NCBI RefSeq assembly: GCF_017831975.1
Contig: NZ_JAFDSS010000001.1
Span: 3,224,001-3,288,000, forward strand
Origin: Microbacterium terrae
GTDB lineage: Bacteria; Actinomycetota; Actinomycetes; Actinomycetales; Microbacteriaceae
Length of the DNA: 64,000 nucleotides
Direction: 5' to 3'
Shown: piece by piece, positions 46,579 through 55,386 of the stretch
How positions within the stretch are numbered: position 1 is the first letter of the stretch
Layout of the letters: every line of letters begins with the position of its first letter
The notes under the pieces: generated by a model
Databases searched by the model: none
Seen by the model: the letters and a program-made list of their open reading frames with translations, nothing else
Told to the model about the DNA's origin: nothing
Program-made: the position numbers and the translations under genes

Positions 46579-48534
46579 GTGGTTGCCGACGGCGTGCTGA
46601 TCGCAGAATCCGCCGTGCGCATGGCCACGAAGAACTTCCTCCTCCGGTCAGCGCTGCGCGACCACCTCGACTACAACCAGGCCAGCCTGTCCGCGTTCAC
46701 ACGGACAGAACTGCGCCACCTCGCCGACGAGAACTTGGCCAGTGCAGATCGGCTGGCCGCCGTGGACCGTCCCCCAGCCGAGTCATCGAAGCACAGCCAA
46801 GCGCAGCGAATGCACTACGCCTCGCTGCAACGAGCACCCGACGTGCACCGCCGCCTCGCCCACGAACTCCAGCAGTACGCGACAGACGATGCGAAAGTCG
46901 CTGACCTGGTCGCCAGCGCACAACAGCACGCCGCCGACGAACTCCGGCACGAGCTCACCCGCAAACTGGCCGGGCAGGTCGTTGAACCGGACGTGGACTA
47001 CGACACAGCCCGCCCCAAACGACTGCGCAAACTCATCAAATCCGACCTGAAACATCTCCGCCGACAGCACCGCACCCACGCAAGGACCCCCATGGCACCC
47101 TCACCCGCCTCGGACAATCGATCAGACCTGCCCGACACCCTGCCCGACACGACCGCCAGCGCGCGATGGATCGCCACCACCCCGGACGCTCCCTGGCAGG
47201 AGCAGGAACGCATCGCGATCACCGGAACGGTCGCAATGCCCGATGTGATCGGCATGATGGATGACCCGAAACAGATTGTCGAAGGATTCGGGGCCAGCTT
47301 CAACGAACTCGGATGGACATCCCTCAGCATCCTCACCGACGCCCAGCGAGACGAGATCTTCCGCGAACTGTTCGCGCCCGGGGTGGGCGCCGCGCTCAAC
47401 CTGTGCCGCATGCCAATCGGTGCCAACGACTTCTCCCGCGACTGGTACTCCTACGACGACACCGCCGACGACTTCTCGCTCGAGCACTTCAACATCAGCA
47501 ACGATCTGGACACCCTCGTCCCGTTCATCCACGCAGCGCAGAAGCACCAACCGGACCTGCAGGTGTGGGCATCACCGTGGAGCCCGCCCACCTGGATGAA
47601 AACCAACCAGCACTACGCCGGCGCCCAACCCCACCCGTTCATGAGCGCCGCGACCAACGGGCTGCGCGAGGACCAGATCGGCCACGAAGGAACCGACATG
47701 TTCCGAGTCGAAGAGCCCTACCTACGCGCCTACGCGGACTACTTCGGCCGGTTCATCGACGCGTACCGGCAACAGAACATCCCCATCTCCATGGTGATGC
47801 CGCAGAACGAATTCAACTCCCCGCAAGTGTTCCCCAGCTGCACCTGGACACCCGGCGGTCTCGCACAGTTCCTGCACCACCTGGCACCGGTCATGCGAAA
47901 CCGAGGCGTCGAAATCTTCCTCGGAACCCTCGAACGCGGCGACGACCACCTCGTCCGCGACGTCCTCAACGACCCCGCCGCCGCTGCCGCCGTCACCGGA
48001 ATCGGCGTGCAATGGGAAGGCAAACGCGCCGTCGCCGCACTGCACGCCCTCTACCCGGCGCTGCGGATCTACCAAACCGAGCAAGAATGCGGCGACGGAG
48101 CCAACGACTCGCGGCAAGCCCGCCACGCCTGGTCACTGATGAAACACTTCTTCGACAACGGCGCCAACGCGTACATGTACTGGAACATCTCCCTCCTCGC
48201 CGGAGGTCTCAGCCGGTGGGGATGGACGCAGAACTCGCTCATCACCGTCGACGCCGACAACGCCGCATACCGGTTCACGCCCGACTACTACGCCCTCAAA
48301 CACGTCAGCGCGTTCGTCCAACCCGGTGCACGAGTCATCCACACCTGGAGCCTCGCCGGCTACGACAACCAACTCGTCTTCCTCAACCCTGACGGCAGCA
48401 GCATCATCGTCATCGAAAACGACACCACCGAAGTCCTGCCCGTCCACATCAGCATGGGTGACACGATGATCAGCCCCACCCTCAGCCCCCAGTCCCTCAA
48501 CACCTTCATCCTGGGTGCAAGCGAAGGAAACTGA
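46579..48534 (+). CDS. GH30-family glycosidase with a long N-terminal extension
   Basis: 651 residues from GTG 46579. The GH30 barrel begins near residue 190 (IVEGFGASFNELGWTSLSIL). The acid Glu411 is in MPQNEFNS and the nucleophile Glu501 in YQTEQECGDG, and a C-terminal beta domain follows. Family members are beta-glucosidases, glucosylceramidases and beta-1,6-glucanases. Residues 1-171 are helical (SALRDHLDYNQASLSAFTRT, LRHLADENLASADRL) and unlike any GH30 part I know. An internal ATG at 47092 has AAGGA five bases upstream, so a 480-residue GH30-only form, or two proteins, is possible. There is no stop codon between. Confidence 0.85.
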   Translation: MVADGVLIAESAVRMATKNFLLRSALRDHLDYNQASLSAFTRTELRHLADENLASADRLAAVDRPPAESSKHSQAQRMHYASLQRAPDVHRRLAHELQQYATDDAKVADLVASAQQHAADELRHELTRKLAGQVVEPDVDYDTARPKRLRKLIKSDLKHLRRQHRTHARTPMAPSPASDNRSDLPDTLPDTTASARWIATTPDAPWQEQERIAITGTVAMPDVIGMMDDPKQIVEGFGASFNELGWTSLSILTDAQRDEIFRELFAPGVGAALNLCRMPIGANDFSRDWYSYDDTADDFSLEHFNISNDLDTLVPFIHAAQKHQPDLQVWASPWSPPTWMKTNQHYAGAQPHPFMSAATNGLREDQIGHEGTDMFRVEEPYLRAYADYFGRFIDAYRQQNIPISMVMPQNEFNSPQVFPSCTWTPGGLAQFLHHLAPVMRNRGVEIFLGTLERGDDHLVRDVLNDPAAAAAVTGIGVQWEGKRAVAALHALYPALRIYQTEQECGDGANDSRQARHAWSLMKHFFDNGANAYMYWNISLLAGGLSRWGWTQNSLITVDADNAAYRFTPDYYALKHVSAFVQPGARVIHTWSLAGYDNQLVFLNPDGSSIIVIENDTTEVLPVHISMGDTMISPTLSPQSLNTFILGASEGN

Positions 48535-49478
48535 TGAGCACCGAAGATCGCCTCCGCCACCGAACCCTCGGTCCGCATGGTCCCGCCGTCACCCCGGTCG
48601 CGCTGGGAACCAGCCCGCTCGGAGGCATGCCGCACATCTATGGGTACGACGTCGACGAGACAACCGCGATCGACACAGTCACAGCGTTTCTGGAATCCAG
48701 CCTCAATTTCATCGACACCTCAAACGACTACGGAGCCGGGGAAAGCGAACGACGGATCGGCGTTGCGCTGCGAGAAGCAATCACTCCACGCGACGATCTT
48801 GTCATCGCCACCAAGGCAGACCCCGCGCCGGGCAGCCGGGACTTCTCCGCCGAGCGCATCCGGACGTCCTTCAAAGAAAGCACCGCCCGACTAGGCGTCA
48901 ACTACATCGACGTGTTCTACCTGCACGACCCGGAAAGATTCGCGTTCGAAAGCGTCACAGCGCCAGGCGGCGCGTTGGACGCTGCGATCGCGTTACGGGA
49001 ATCAGGGCACGTCGGCATGATTGGTGTAGCCGGGGGCGACATCGATCAGATGCGCCGCTATATCGACACCGGCAAACTGGACGTCCTGCTCAACCACAGC
49101 CAGTTCAACCTGATCGACCGGACAGCGAGCAGCCTCATCGACCATGCCGTCGCGGCCGGGATTCCATTCATCAACGCCGCACCCTACGCCAGCGGCATCC
49201 TCGCAAAAGGCGCCGCAACCCAAGCTCGATACCGCTACCGACCGGCCGGTGCCGCCGTCACACGCGCAGTCGCCCACCTCGAGGACGCGGCCCGAAACCA
49301 TGGTGTGCCGTTGGCGGCACTGGCGCTGCAGTTCTCAACTCGAGACCCGCGAATCGCATCCACCGTCGTCGGCGCCTCTTCGCCGTCGCGCGTGGCAGCC
49401 CTCATCAGCAATCAGCAGCTCGCCATCCCCGACGAGCTCTGGACCGAGGTGATCGGACTCTCGCTGGAGGAGCAATGA
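48534..49478 (+). CDS. Aldo/keto reductase, sugar- or pyridoxal-dehydrogenase-like
   Basis: 314 residues, ATG overlapping the GH30 stop. Tetrad: FIDTSNDYGAGESERRIG, VIATKADPA, DVFYLHDPE. The C-terminal STVVGASSPSRVAAL binds the cofactor. The branch with L-fucose/D-threo-aldose and pyridoxal 4-dehydrogenases looks nearest, so it may oxidise L-rhamnose or another deoxysugar freed by the operon. Last gene of the operon. Confidence 0.88.
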   Translation: MSTEDRLRHRTLGPHGPAVTPVALGTSPLGGMPHIYGYDVDETTAIDTVTAFLESSLNFIDTSNDYGAGESERRIGVALREAITPRDDLVIATKADPAPGSRDFSAERIRTSFKESTARLGVNYIDVFYLHDPERFAFESVTAPGGALDAAIALRESGHVGMIGVAGGDIDQMRRYIDTGKLDVLLNHSQFNLIDRTASSLIDHAVAAGIPFINAAPYASGILAKGAATQARYRYRPAGAAVTRAVAHLEDAARNHGVPLAALALQFSTRDPRIASTVVGASSPSRVAALISNQQLAIPDELWTEVIGLSLEEQ

Positions 49479-50027
49479 GTCGCCACTGATCAACCGTCAA
49501 ACGGGCCTTCTGGCACACGCGCCCGAGGTCCTCATCGTCGGGTTGCTCCATCGACGCTCACTTAACCCCGGACGGCGGGCGCCGATGTAGGAATCCGCAA
49601 ACTAGCGGGGACGCGAGAGACGAAAATCACGCAAACTACCGTGAAATCAGACGGGTTCAGCGCAAGGTCCATCGGGATCCGACAGTAGTAGTCGTAGCGG
49701 CGGCGGCGGCGTCGTAGCGCTGCAGTGGTTGGGGGCGGCCCGTGTGCGTCGCGCATGCGCGGCGCTCAGGGCTGACAGCTGCGCAACCCGGTGTTGCAAT
49801 TGAGGGAGCCGGACCGTGCATTTCACCGGTCTGGTCTTGCGGGCGGCGAACGCCACCGCGGTGGGGTTGGCGAGACACGCGAAGTTTGTCCGGTGACCGA
49901 CCGGCGTGCGTGCGCGGGCACCACACCGCCGTGCGTAAACGACGTGGTCAGAGTGCGAGAGAACCTCGGGAGTGATTCAGCGGATTAGGACAGCCGACAT
50001 CGGGTCGCACGTTGCTAATGTCAGCGC
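49479..50027. other. 549-bp stretch without a recognised gene
   Basis: No credible protein-coding frame, no tRNA. CGCAAACTA occurs twice in direct orientation at 49596 and 49630 within otherwise unremarkable DNA. It separates the glycoside operon from the nuclease gene and marks the change to the mosaic of small single genes. It could contain an integration boundary. Confidence 0.5.
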
Positions 50028-52238
50028 ATGCCGCAATCCCGATTCGAACTAGCGCTGAGCCTCCTCTCGTCAAGCGACTGGAGAGCGTTTGAGAAGTTTG
50101 CCTCTGAATTCCTTGCTGTCGAGTTCCCTTCGCTCCGAACGACGGCGTCTCCGGGGGGCGACGGCGGTCGGGACGCAGAGCTCTACTCTCCGCTCGAGGA
50201 CTCAACGGTCGTCGTTCAGATTTCGGTTCAGCAGGATTGGGACGCCAAGATCCGGCAGACGGTCAAGCGCCTCGGCGAAACGCTTCCTGGGGTCACGGAG
50301 CTCATATACGCAACGAACCAAACAATTGGCGCTGACGCGGACGAGCTTAAGCGGAAGCTGCGGACAGACGCGAAGATCAGCCTGGACATCCGTGATCGTC
50401 ACTGGTTCGTCGAGCGAGCAAACTCTCCCGCTCAGCGGGCCGTCGCAGCGGAGACGCTCGCGAAGCAGTTTGTAGATCCGCTCATTATGAGCACGGGCGT
50501 GCAGGGTAGCCCCGTTTCACTGAAGGACGAAGAAGCACGCATTGCGCTGCTCCAACTCGCGCTGGATGTGGAGGACACGAGCTCCGAGCGCAACTTGACG
50601 AAGAGTTGCTTCGAATCTCTAGTTGTCGCCGCTCTGCGAGGAACCTCATCCGACGATATGCGTACTCGGGACGAGGTACACCGAGCCATCGCGGCGTTTG
50701 TTCCGGCCGGCGTGCCGGGACAACTTGAAGCGCTGATTGACGGTGCGCTCGCGCGACTCGCGAAGAAGAACGGGCCTATCAAGCACCACCGTTCCAGTGA
50801 TCACTTCCACCTCAGTCACGCGGAGTCGACGTTGCTCAAGGAGCAAACGGCGCGCTTCCTCATCGAAGAACAACTTCTCGGCGATGAGCTCGCCGCGCGG
50901 GCTGTCCGAGCAGCGGGCAAGGAGCAAGGCGAGATTGACGGCGACGAGTTAGGCGTTGTGCTCCGCGGCATACTCGAGACCGTGATTCTCCAGCGAGCTG
51001 AAGACTTCGCCGCCGCAGTCACGACAGGAGAGTCCGTCCACGTCGACGCACAGGCACTCTTGAACGAGGCGAGTCGCGCCGGATCATCACTGGGTGTGTC
51101 GCCGGAATCGGCCGTCGTGGCCATCCAAGATGTACTCGCTGCCCCTTCACCTTCGACCACATCCCACCTACGTCGACTCGCGGACTCGTACACACTCTTT
51201 GCCTTCCTTCGGCAGACGCCCGACGTTCAGAAGGTCGTGCTCACCGTCTTCTCGGGCGGCAAGATCTGGCTCGATACGTCCGCAGTCCTTCCGCTGATCG
51301 CTGAAACCCTTCTCGACTCCCCGGACCACCGTCAATACACGCAGCTACTTCGCGCGGCGTCCGATGCAGGACTTGAGCTGTTCGTCACGCCGGGCGTGAT
51401 CGAGGAAGTCGAGCGCCACCTGAATCTTTGCGCGGCATTTTGTCACGTCCCACGGGATGAGTGGAGCGGCCGAGTGCCGTTCATCTACTCCGCGTACATC
51501 TACTCTGGCCGCGCTAGCGGCACGTTCCTCTCGTGGCTTGAAGGAATCCGCGGGCGTGCTAGGCCCGAAGATGATGTGCGGGAGTATCTGCACGACTTGT
51601 TCTCAATCAGCGAAGAGAGCCTTGAGGAACTCGCCGACTCTGCTGACCCAGCTCTCCGAGCGGCGGTTAAGGAGCTCTGGATGGAGCAGCACGACCAGCG
51701 ACGTCAATCCATGGATCCGTGGCAAATGGATCCAGGCACCGTCGCTCGGCTAGTCGCGCACGACGTCGAGAACACAATCGGCGTCCTCGAAATGCGGAAG
51801 TCTGAATCGGCGAGTCCGATGGGGTATCGAAGCTGGTGGCTGACCATGGACCGGACCGCCCTCCGCATTAAGAGCTATCTCAGGGATCGCATGGGTTCAG
51901 GAGCGCCGACGTCCTCACCTGCACTTAGCCCCGATTTTCTCAGCCAGTATCTTCAGCTTGGGCCAATGCGAGCCTCACTCGAGCGGGGCGATTCGGTCGC
52001 GCTACCGGTGATCCTTGACGTCTCACACCTCGAGAACGTCCCGCGTGCGCTGATCGATTTCTCGGACGAGTTCCGATCCAACCACGCCGGAGTCGAGGAG
52101 CGAGTGCTCAGGCGCATGGTTCGCGATCAGATGGATGAGCAACGCACAAGGCTGGGGCCGGTCGCCGCTGGCGGCTGGAACGCCATGGAGAAGTCCATCA
52201 CTGACCGCATCAAGTCAACCCCGGCAGCCTCGGAGTGA
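50028..52238 (+). CDS. Restriction-endonuclease-like domain fused to a PIN-like nuclease domain
   Basis: 736 residues, ATG 50028. The N-terminal 130 residues follow the Mrr/REase fold: FEKFASEFLAVEF, then SPGGDGGRDAELY (Asp45, Asp49, Glu51) and the strand VVVQISVQQDWDAKI. The usual QxK here is QxS (Gln64-Ser66), with Lys74 a few residues on. A helical middle of about 250 residues follows. From about 405 a PIN-like domain appears: GGKIWLDTSAVLPL (Asp416), FVTPGVIEEVERHL (Glu459/460) and WWLTMDRTAL (Asp608). It would be a two-nuclease protein; defence is an inference from domain types and location. I know of no named system with this exact layout. Confidence 0.72.
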   Translation: MPQSRFELALSLLSSSDWRAFEKFASEFLAVEFPSLRTTASPGGDGGRDAELYSPLEDSTVVVQISVQQDWDAKIRQTVKRLGETLPGVTELIYATNQTIGADADELKRKLRTDAKISLDIRDRHWFVERANSPAQRAVAAETLAKQFVDPLIMSTGVQGSPVSLKDEEARIALLQLALDVEDTSSERNLTKSCFESLVVAALRGTSSDDMRTRDEVHRAIAAFVPAGVPGQLEALIDGALARLAKKNGPIKHHRSSDHFHLSHAESTLLKEQTARFLIEEQLLGDELAARAVRAAGKEQGEIDGDELGVVLRGILETVILQRAEDFAAAVTTGESVHVDAQALLNEASRAGSSLGVSPESAVVAIQDVLAAPSPSTTSHLRRLADSYTLFAFLRQTPDVQKVVLTVFSGGKIWLDTSAVLPLIAETLLDSPDHRQYTQLLRAASDAGLELFVTPGVIEEVERHLNLCAAFCHVPRDEWSGRVPFIYSAYIYSGRASGTFLSWLEGIRGRARPEDDVREYLHDLFSISEESLEELADSADPALRAAVKELWMEQHDQRRQSMDPWQMDPGTVARLVAHDVENTIGVLEMRKSESASPMGYRSWWLTMDRTALRIKSYLRDRMGSGAPTSSPALSPDFLSQYLQLGPMRASLERGDSVALPVILDVSHLENVPRALIDFSDEFRSNHAGVEERVLRRMVRDQMDEQRTRLGPVAAGGWNAMEKSITDRIKSTPAASE

Positions 52239-52267
52239 GCCGTCGACCACGCCTGCTGCGCGTCGCG

Positions 52268-52302
52268 GTCCGCTTTCGCGCATCGCCCGTGTGAGGGTTG
52301 GC
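52268..52302 (+). repeat. Array repeat a (degenerate)
   Basis: Contains GCGCATCGCCCGTGTGAGG, a diverged copy of the intergenic repeat whose right half is GCCCGTATGRGGATCG. First copy of the series, just after the nuclease-fusion gene. Confidence 0.6.
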
Positions 52303-52307
52303 GAGGC

Positions 52308-53045
52308 CTACTCCCAACCCCACGAGCCGGGTAGAGACGGGTCAACGTCCGACTCCAGGAGAACAGTCACTGCCGTCGGGGCAGCAGCAAAATCTTGATC
52401 GTCGTCCTCGTTGCCCTCAAAGAATTCCGCCGATAGAACGCCTGCGACAACGTGCGCAGTAGCGATCATCTGGATCGAACGGATCAGAGCCTTGCGGCTC
52501 ACTGTGAGAGCATCCTCCTCGGCACTGAGCTGACGTATGAAGTAGCGTCGCTCCAGCCCACCTTGCTCACCAAGAGCCGAATGGGTCGGGTCCAGAAAGA
52601 CCTTCTCGAGTTGAGGGACTGCGTGAGCCAGAATCTCCGCGCTCGTGCGGTCCGCTCGTACTTCCTGCTGGAGGGATAGCTTCATTCGGCGCCCGCGGTA
52701 CAGGCCGACATCAATCCGACTTCCGTCAAAGATGGCTTCCTGATGGAGAGTGACGTTTCTGCTCCGGTGGAAAGCTGCCAGGACAGGGTCGTCCCAGAAT
52801 GGCTGGCGCGCCGCCTTCCATTCCTTAACGAGACCACGCTTCTGCATCTCCACCTGGAGCAAAGCTCGTGTCGACGCCACGGCGGCGAGCACCGCGTTGA
52901 GGTTGAACCGGAATGCGCGCGGATCGTGGTAATTCGCCTGAAGCTGTAAGAGGAAGTGGGAGGCTTCGTCGAGGCGGTCTTCTGCGGCAGGCAAGGCACA
53001 AGTCGCGCCTTCCACGAAATCGCACGTCCGGACTTTCTCGGCCAT
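52308..53045 (-). CDS. Hypothetical protein
   Basis: 245 residues from ATG 53045 (MAEKVRTCDF). Cytoplasmic, helical, with a middle region FNLNAVLAAVASTRALLQVE and RSRNVTLHQEAIFDG that recalls HEPN-like or Cthe-2314-type helical bundles with an R-x4-H arrangement (RNVTLH). That is a weak resemblance, not an assignment. It lies between repeats a and b as a single gene. A short inverted repeat (ACCGCCG/CGGCGGT) stands 24 bp upstream of the start. Confidence 0.7.
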   Translation of the reverse strand: MAEKVRTCDFVEGATCALPAAEDRLDEASHFLLQLQANYHDPRAFRFNLNAVLAAVASTRALLQVEMQKRGLVKEWKAARQPFWDDPVLAAFHRSRNVTLHQEAIFDGSRIDVGLYRGRRMKLSLQQEVRADRTSAEILAHAVPQLEKVFLDPTHSALGEQGGLERRYFIRQLSAEEDALTVSRKALIRSIQMIATAHVVAGVLSAEFFEGNEDDDQDFAAAPTAVTVLLESDVDPSLPGSWGWE

Positions 53046-53160
53046 GCCGCTACCGTACTGGCTTGCACACCGCCGAGAGATCACCGGCGGTCGAAAGCCG
53101 AGGGGGTGGACCAGTGAGGCTCACGTAGGGATCCTCGCAACCGTGGACGTGACGGCCCCA

Positions 53161-53189
53161 CCTCCGGACGATGCCCGTTTGGGGATGCT
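53161..53189 (+). repeat. Array repeat b
   Basis: CGATGCCCGTTTGGGGATGC at its right end; left arm shortened. Lies between two minus-strand genes. Confidence 0.65.
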
Positions 53190-53232
53190 GCAGAGCAGCT
53201 CACCACGAGTGAGTGTGGGCATTGCGAGCGTG

Positions 53233-53811
53233 CTACAAGTAGAAGACCTCCTCCAAGTCGCCGCCGCTGGGGCGCGTCCACTTCACGAGAACGGCGCAGA
53301 AGTCCCCGAAGCCTGCGCGCTCATCAATGAACGTGAGTGCGAACGACGCCTCACGAGGGATTACAGCGGGCATCGAGAGGTCGAGGTCGAGTTCAATGGC
53401 GACCGGACCGATCGCACTCACGCGCGTTACCTCAACGTGCGCATCCACGCCCGTGTTGCGGAGTCTCCTCTGCTTGCCGGCTCTCGAGACCTCCCACTGC
53501 GGCGCATACTTCCCATCGGGGTCGGCGTAGATCCGCCGTCGCACCCATTCGGGGTAGTCAGCGGGAATCGCGCCATTCTTGTGCCACCGGTTCACCAGTC
53601 CGTACATTCGGACCTCTCGAACGAAGTTGATGGGGCCCATCACGGCAGGTGCGATCAGAGTGCAGACGAACATCGCAAGGCCAGCCCAGACGAGGGTCAG
53701 CCCCACCGGCGTGGACGGAAACGGGCCCTCCCGTGCCGCGAGGAACGCGGCACCGAGTCCTATCACCGTGAGCGACACGCCGAGCCATCGCCACGAGAAG
53801 TATCGCCTCAC
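53233..53811 (-). CDS. Hypothetical membrane protein
   Basis: 192 residues, ATG 53811. Two membrane helices open the protein (LGVSLTVIGLGAAFLAA and VGLTLVWAGLAMFVCTLI). The rest is a cytoplasmic or external domain of about 130 residues, beta-rich towards the end (VAIELDLDLSMPAV, FALTFIDERAGF). No family recognised. Single gene between repeats b and c. Confidence 0.7.
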   Translation of the reverse strand: MRRYFSWRWLGVSLTVIGLGAAFLAAREGPFPSTPVGLTLVWAGLAMFVCTLIAPAVMGPINFVREVRMYGLVNRWHKNGAIPADYPEWVRRRIYADPDGKYAPQWEVSRAGKQRRLRNTGVDAHVEVTRVSAIGPVAIELDLDLSMPAVIPREASFALTFIDERAGFGDFCAVLVKWTRPSGGDLEEVFYL

Positions 53812-54011
53812 GGCATCACCCTATTGGCAACGAGGGCTGGTTCGAATTCGCGCGCGTCGCCCCTCCGCATTTGGCTGATCGTACGTCTCCGCCCGATCTG
53901 CGCGCAGCGCCGGTTTGAGGATCGCCGCCGTCCGCTACGAACAAGGGACCGCCACAACGCGCTCCCCCGATAGGTCCACGCCTCGCACGAGGCGCTCCTC
54001 TGCAATACGGA

Positions 54012-54043
54012 GCCTTCAGCGAGCACCGCCCGCAAGGGGATCG
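54012..54043 (+). repeat. Array repeat c
   Basis: Left arm GCCTTCAGCG, right half CCGCCCGCAAGGGGATCG. Outer bases CCTT/AAGG and inner GCG/CGC still pair although both differ from other copies, i.e. compensating changes. Confidence 0.75.
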
Positions 54044-54053
54044 AGTGATCGCG

Positions 54054-55037
54054 TCAGGCCGAGCGCTCCGATTCGGCGAGTAGCACCTCGGCCGATTCCA
54101 GCGTGTTGCCATCGAGGCAGCGGAGGAAGTCGTCCTCGGTCATGACTTCAATCTCTTGGCCCTTGTCCTGCAGCTCGAACGCCTTGCGAGCTTTGCCGGT
54201 GACGTTGGAGCCGGGTCGGAGTGCAGCCGGATTGATGTCGCCCACGACGAGGACGTTGGTTCGCTTGGTGGTGGCCTGTTCCGGAATCGCGCCGACCTTG
54301 GCGCACTCCTGGCGGGCCGCGTCCCGTGTCATCGACATGAGCGCGCCGGTGAAAACGACGACTCGGCCATAGAGGTATCCGCTGGGGTCGGCGTCCGTGT
54401 TCACCTCGACCGGGGTGAGCTTGCCTGCACCGTGGCCGCCGCTCGAGACGGCGACGCTGCCTCGGTAGATCCCGGAGCCCATGCGTCCGACGGCGACGCC
54501 GAGAGACCCCGCCAACTCGAGCAGATCGGTGGCTTGCTGGTGCTCGGCCAATCGCGCGGCAACGTCCACGACGACGGTCGCGTCAGCGAGCGCGTCGTGA
54601 TGGTCGTCGAATGGGATGCCCATCGTCTCAGCGAGGAACGGCAGCCTGTAAGTGGGGAGGGCCATTGCGCGGCGAGCCATGACCAGTGTGCAGAGGAAGC
54701 GCATCTCGGGCCATTCGATGTTGTCCACGGCGCAGGCGTACCGGATCACGCCGAGGTCAAAGCCTGCGTTGTGAGCGACAACCACGTCGTCGCCGATGAA
54801 GTCCACAATGGCCGGAAGGATGTCCTTCCATCTGGGAGCGTCCGCCACCATCTCGGCGGTGATCCCGTGGATGGCGATGTTCCAGCCGTCGAACCAATCA
54901 GCGCCCTCCGGCGGCCGGATCAGCCAATGCTGGCTCTCGACGATCTGCCCGTTTCGCACACGAACCAAGCCCACGGAGCACGGAGAACCTCGATAAGAGT
55001 TGGCGGTCTCAAAGTCGATCGTCGTGAAATCGAGCAT
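54054..55037 (-). CDS. DnaQ-like 3'-5' exonuclease fused to a BRCT domain
   Basis: 327 residues, ATG 55037. The DEDDh exonuclease fold shows FTTIDFETAN (Asp8, Glu10), VVAHNAGFDLGVIRYA and HHDALADATVVVDVAA. The C-terminal part, from about 225, is a BRCT domain (YGRVVVFTGALMSMTRDAAR, ALRPGSNVTGKARKA) as in DNA ligase LigA. It resembles the stand-alone epsilon-like exonucleases of actinobacteria used in repair or in trimming. Placed as a single gene between repeats c and d. Confidence 0.9.
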   Translation of the reverse strand: MLDFTTIDFETANSYRGSPCSVGLVRVRNGQIVESQHWLIRPPEGADWFDGWNIAIHGITAEMVADAPRWKDILPAIVDFIGDDVVVAHNAGFDLGVIRYACAVDNIEWPEMRFLCTLVMARRAMALPTYRLPFLAETMGIPFDDHHDALADATVVVDVAARLAEHQQATDLLELAGSLGVAVGRMGSGIYRGSVAVSSGGHGAGKLTPVEVNTDADPSGYLYGRVVVFTGALMSMTRDAARQECAKVGAIPEQATTKRTNVLVVGDINPAALRPGSNVTGKARKAFELQDKGQEIEVMTEDDFLRCLDGNTLESAEVLLAESERSA

Positions 55038-55386
55038 CCTTCACGCCGCCGGTTTCTCAGTCGTACGGTTCGTAGTCATTGCAGCCCCTTCGCACTAGCC
55101 CCCCCAGATCGGGCCACCGAGAGCTGAGTCTGCCGTACCGGGGACGCAACTCCGATGAAGACACGTCGATTGTGGATGCGAGCCCCTCCGGCGACGCCCC
55201 ATGTGGCCCGCTGTCGTCCCTCATCCGGGCAAGGCCCGTATGAGGATGGTCCGCTCGCCTGTACAGCGGGACGGGATGTCCTATGCTCATCGCACCCGCT
55301 CACTCGAGGTGATCGCCGCTCGCCGAGCCAACGGCGGCAGCGCCAGCCCCGGCTTGCCTGCACTGGCACTGACTGTTAGGACGCAT
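55038..55386. other. 349-bp intergenic stretch with repeat d
   Basis: Divergent gap between the exonuclease-BRCT and lipoprotein genes. Apart from repeat d it shows no credible coding frame or RNA gene. Confidence 0.6.
55218..55249 (+). repeat. Array repeat d
   Basis: Best hairpin of the series: CCTCAT pairs with ATGAGG and, inside, CGGGC pairs with GCCCG around an AAG loop, the two stems joined by a C/T mismatch. Right half GCCCGTATGAGGATGG. Confidence 0.85.

Noticed and set aside
49562..49756. Short minus-strand frame (MDLALNPSDFTVVCVIFVSR)
   Set aside because: Protein-like for a few residues, but flanked by Arg-rich sequence, with no family match and no ribosome-binding site.
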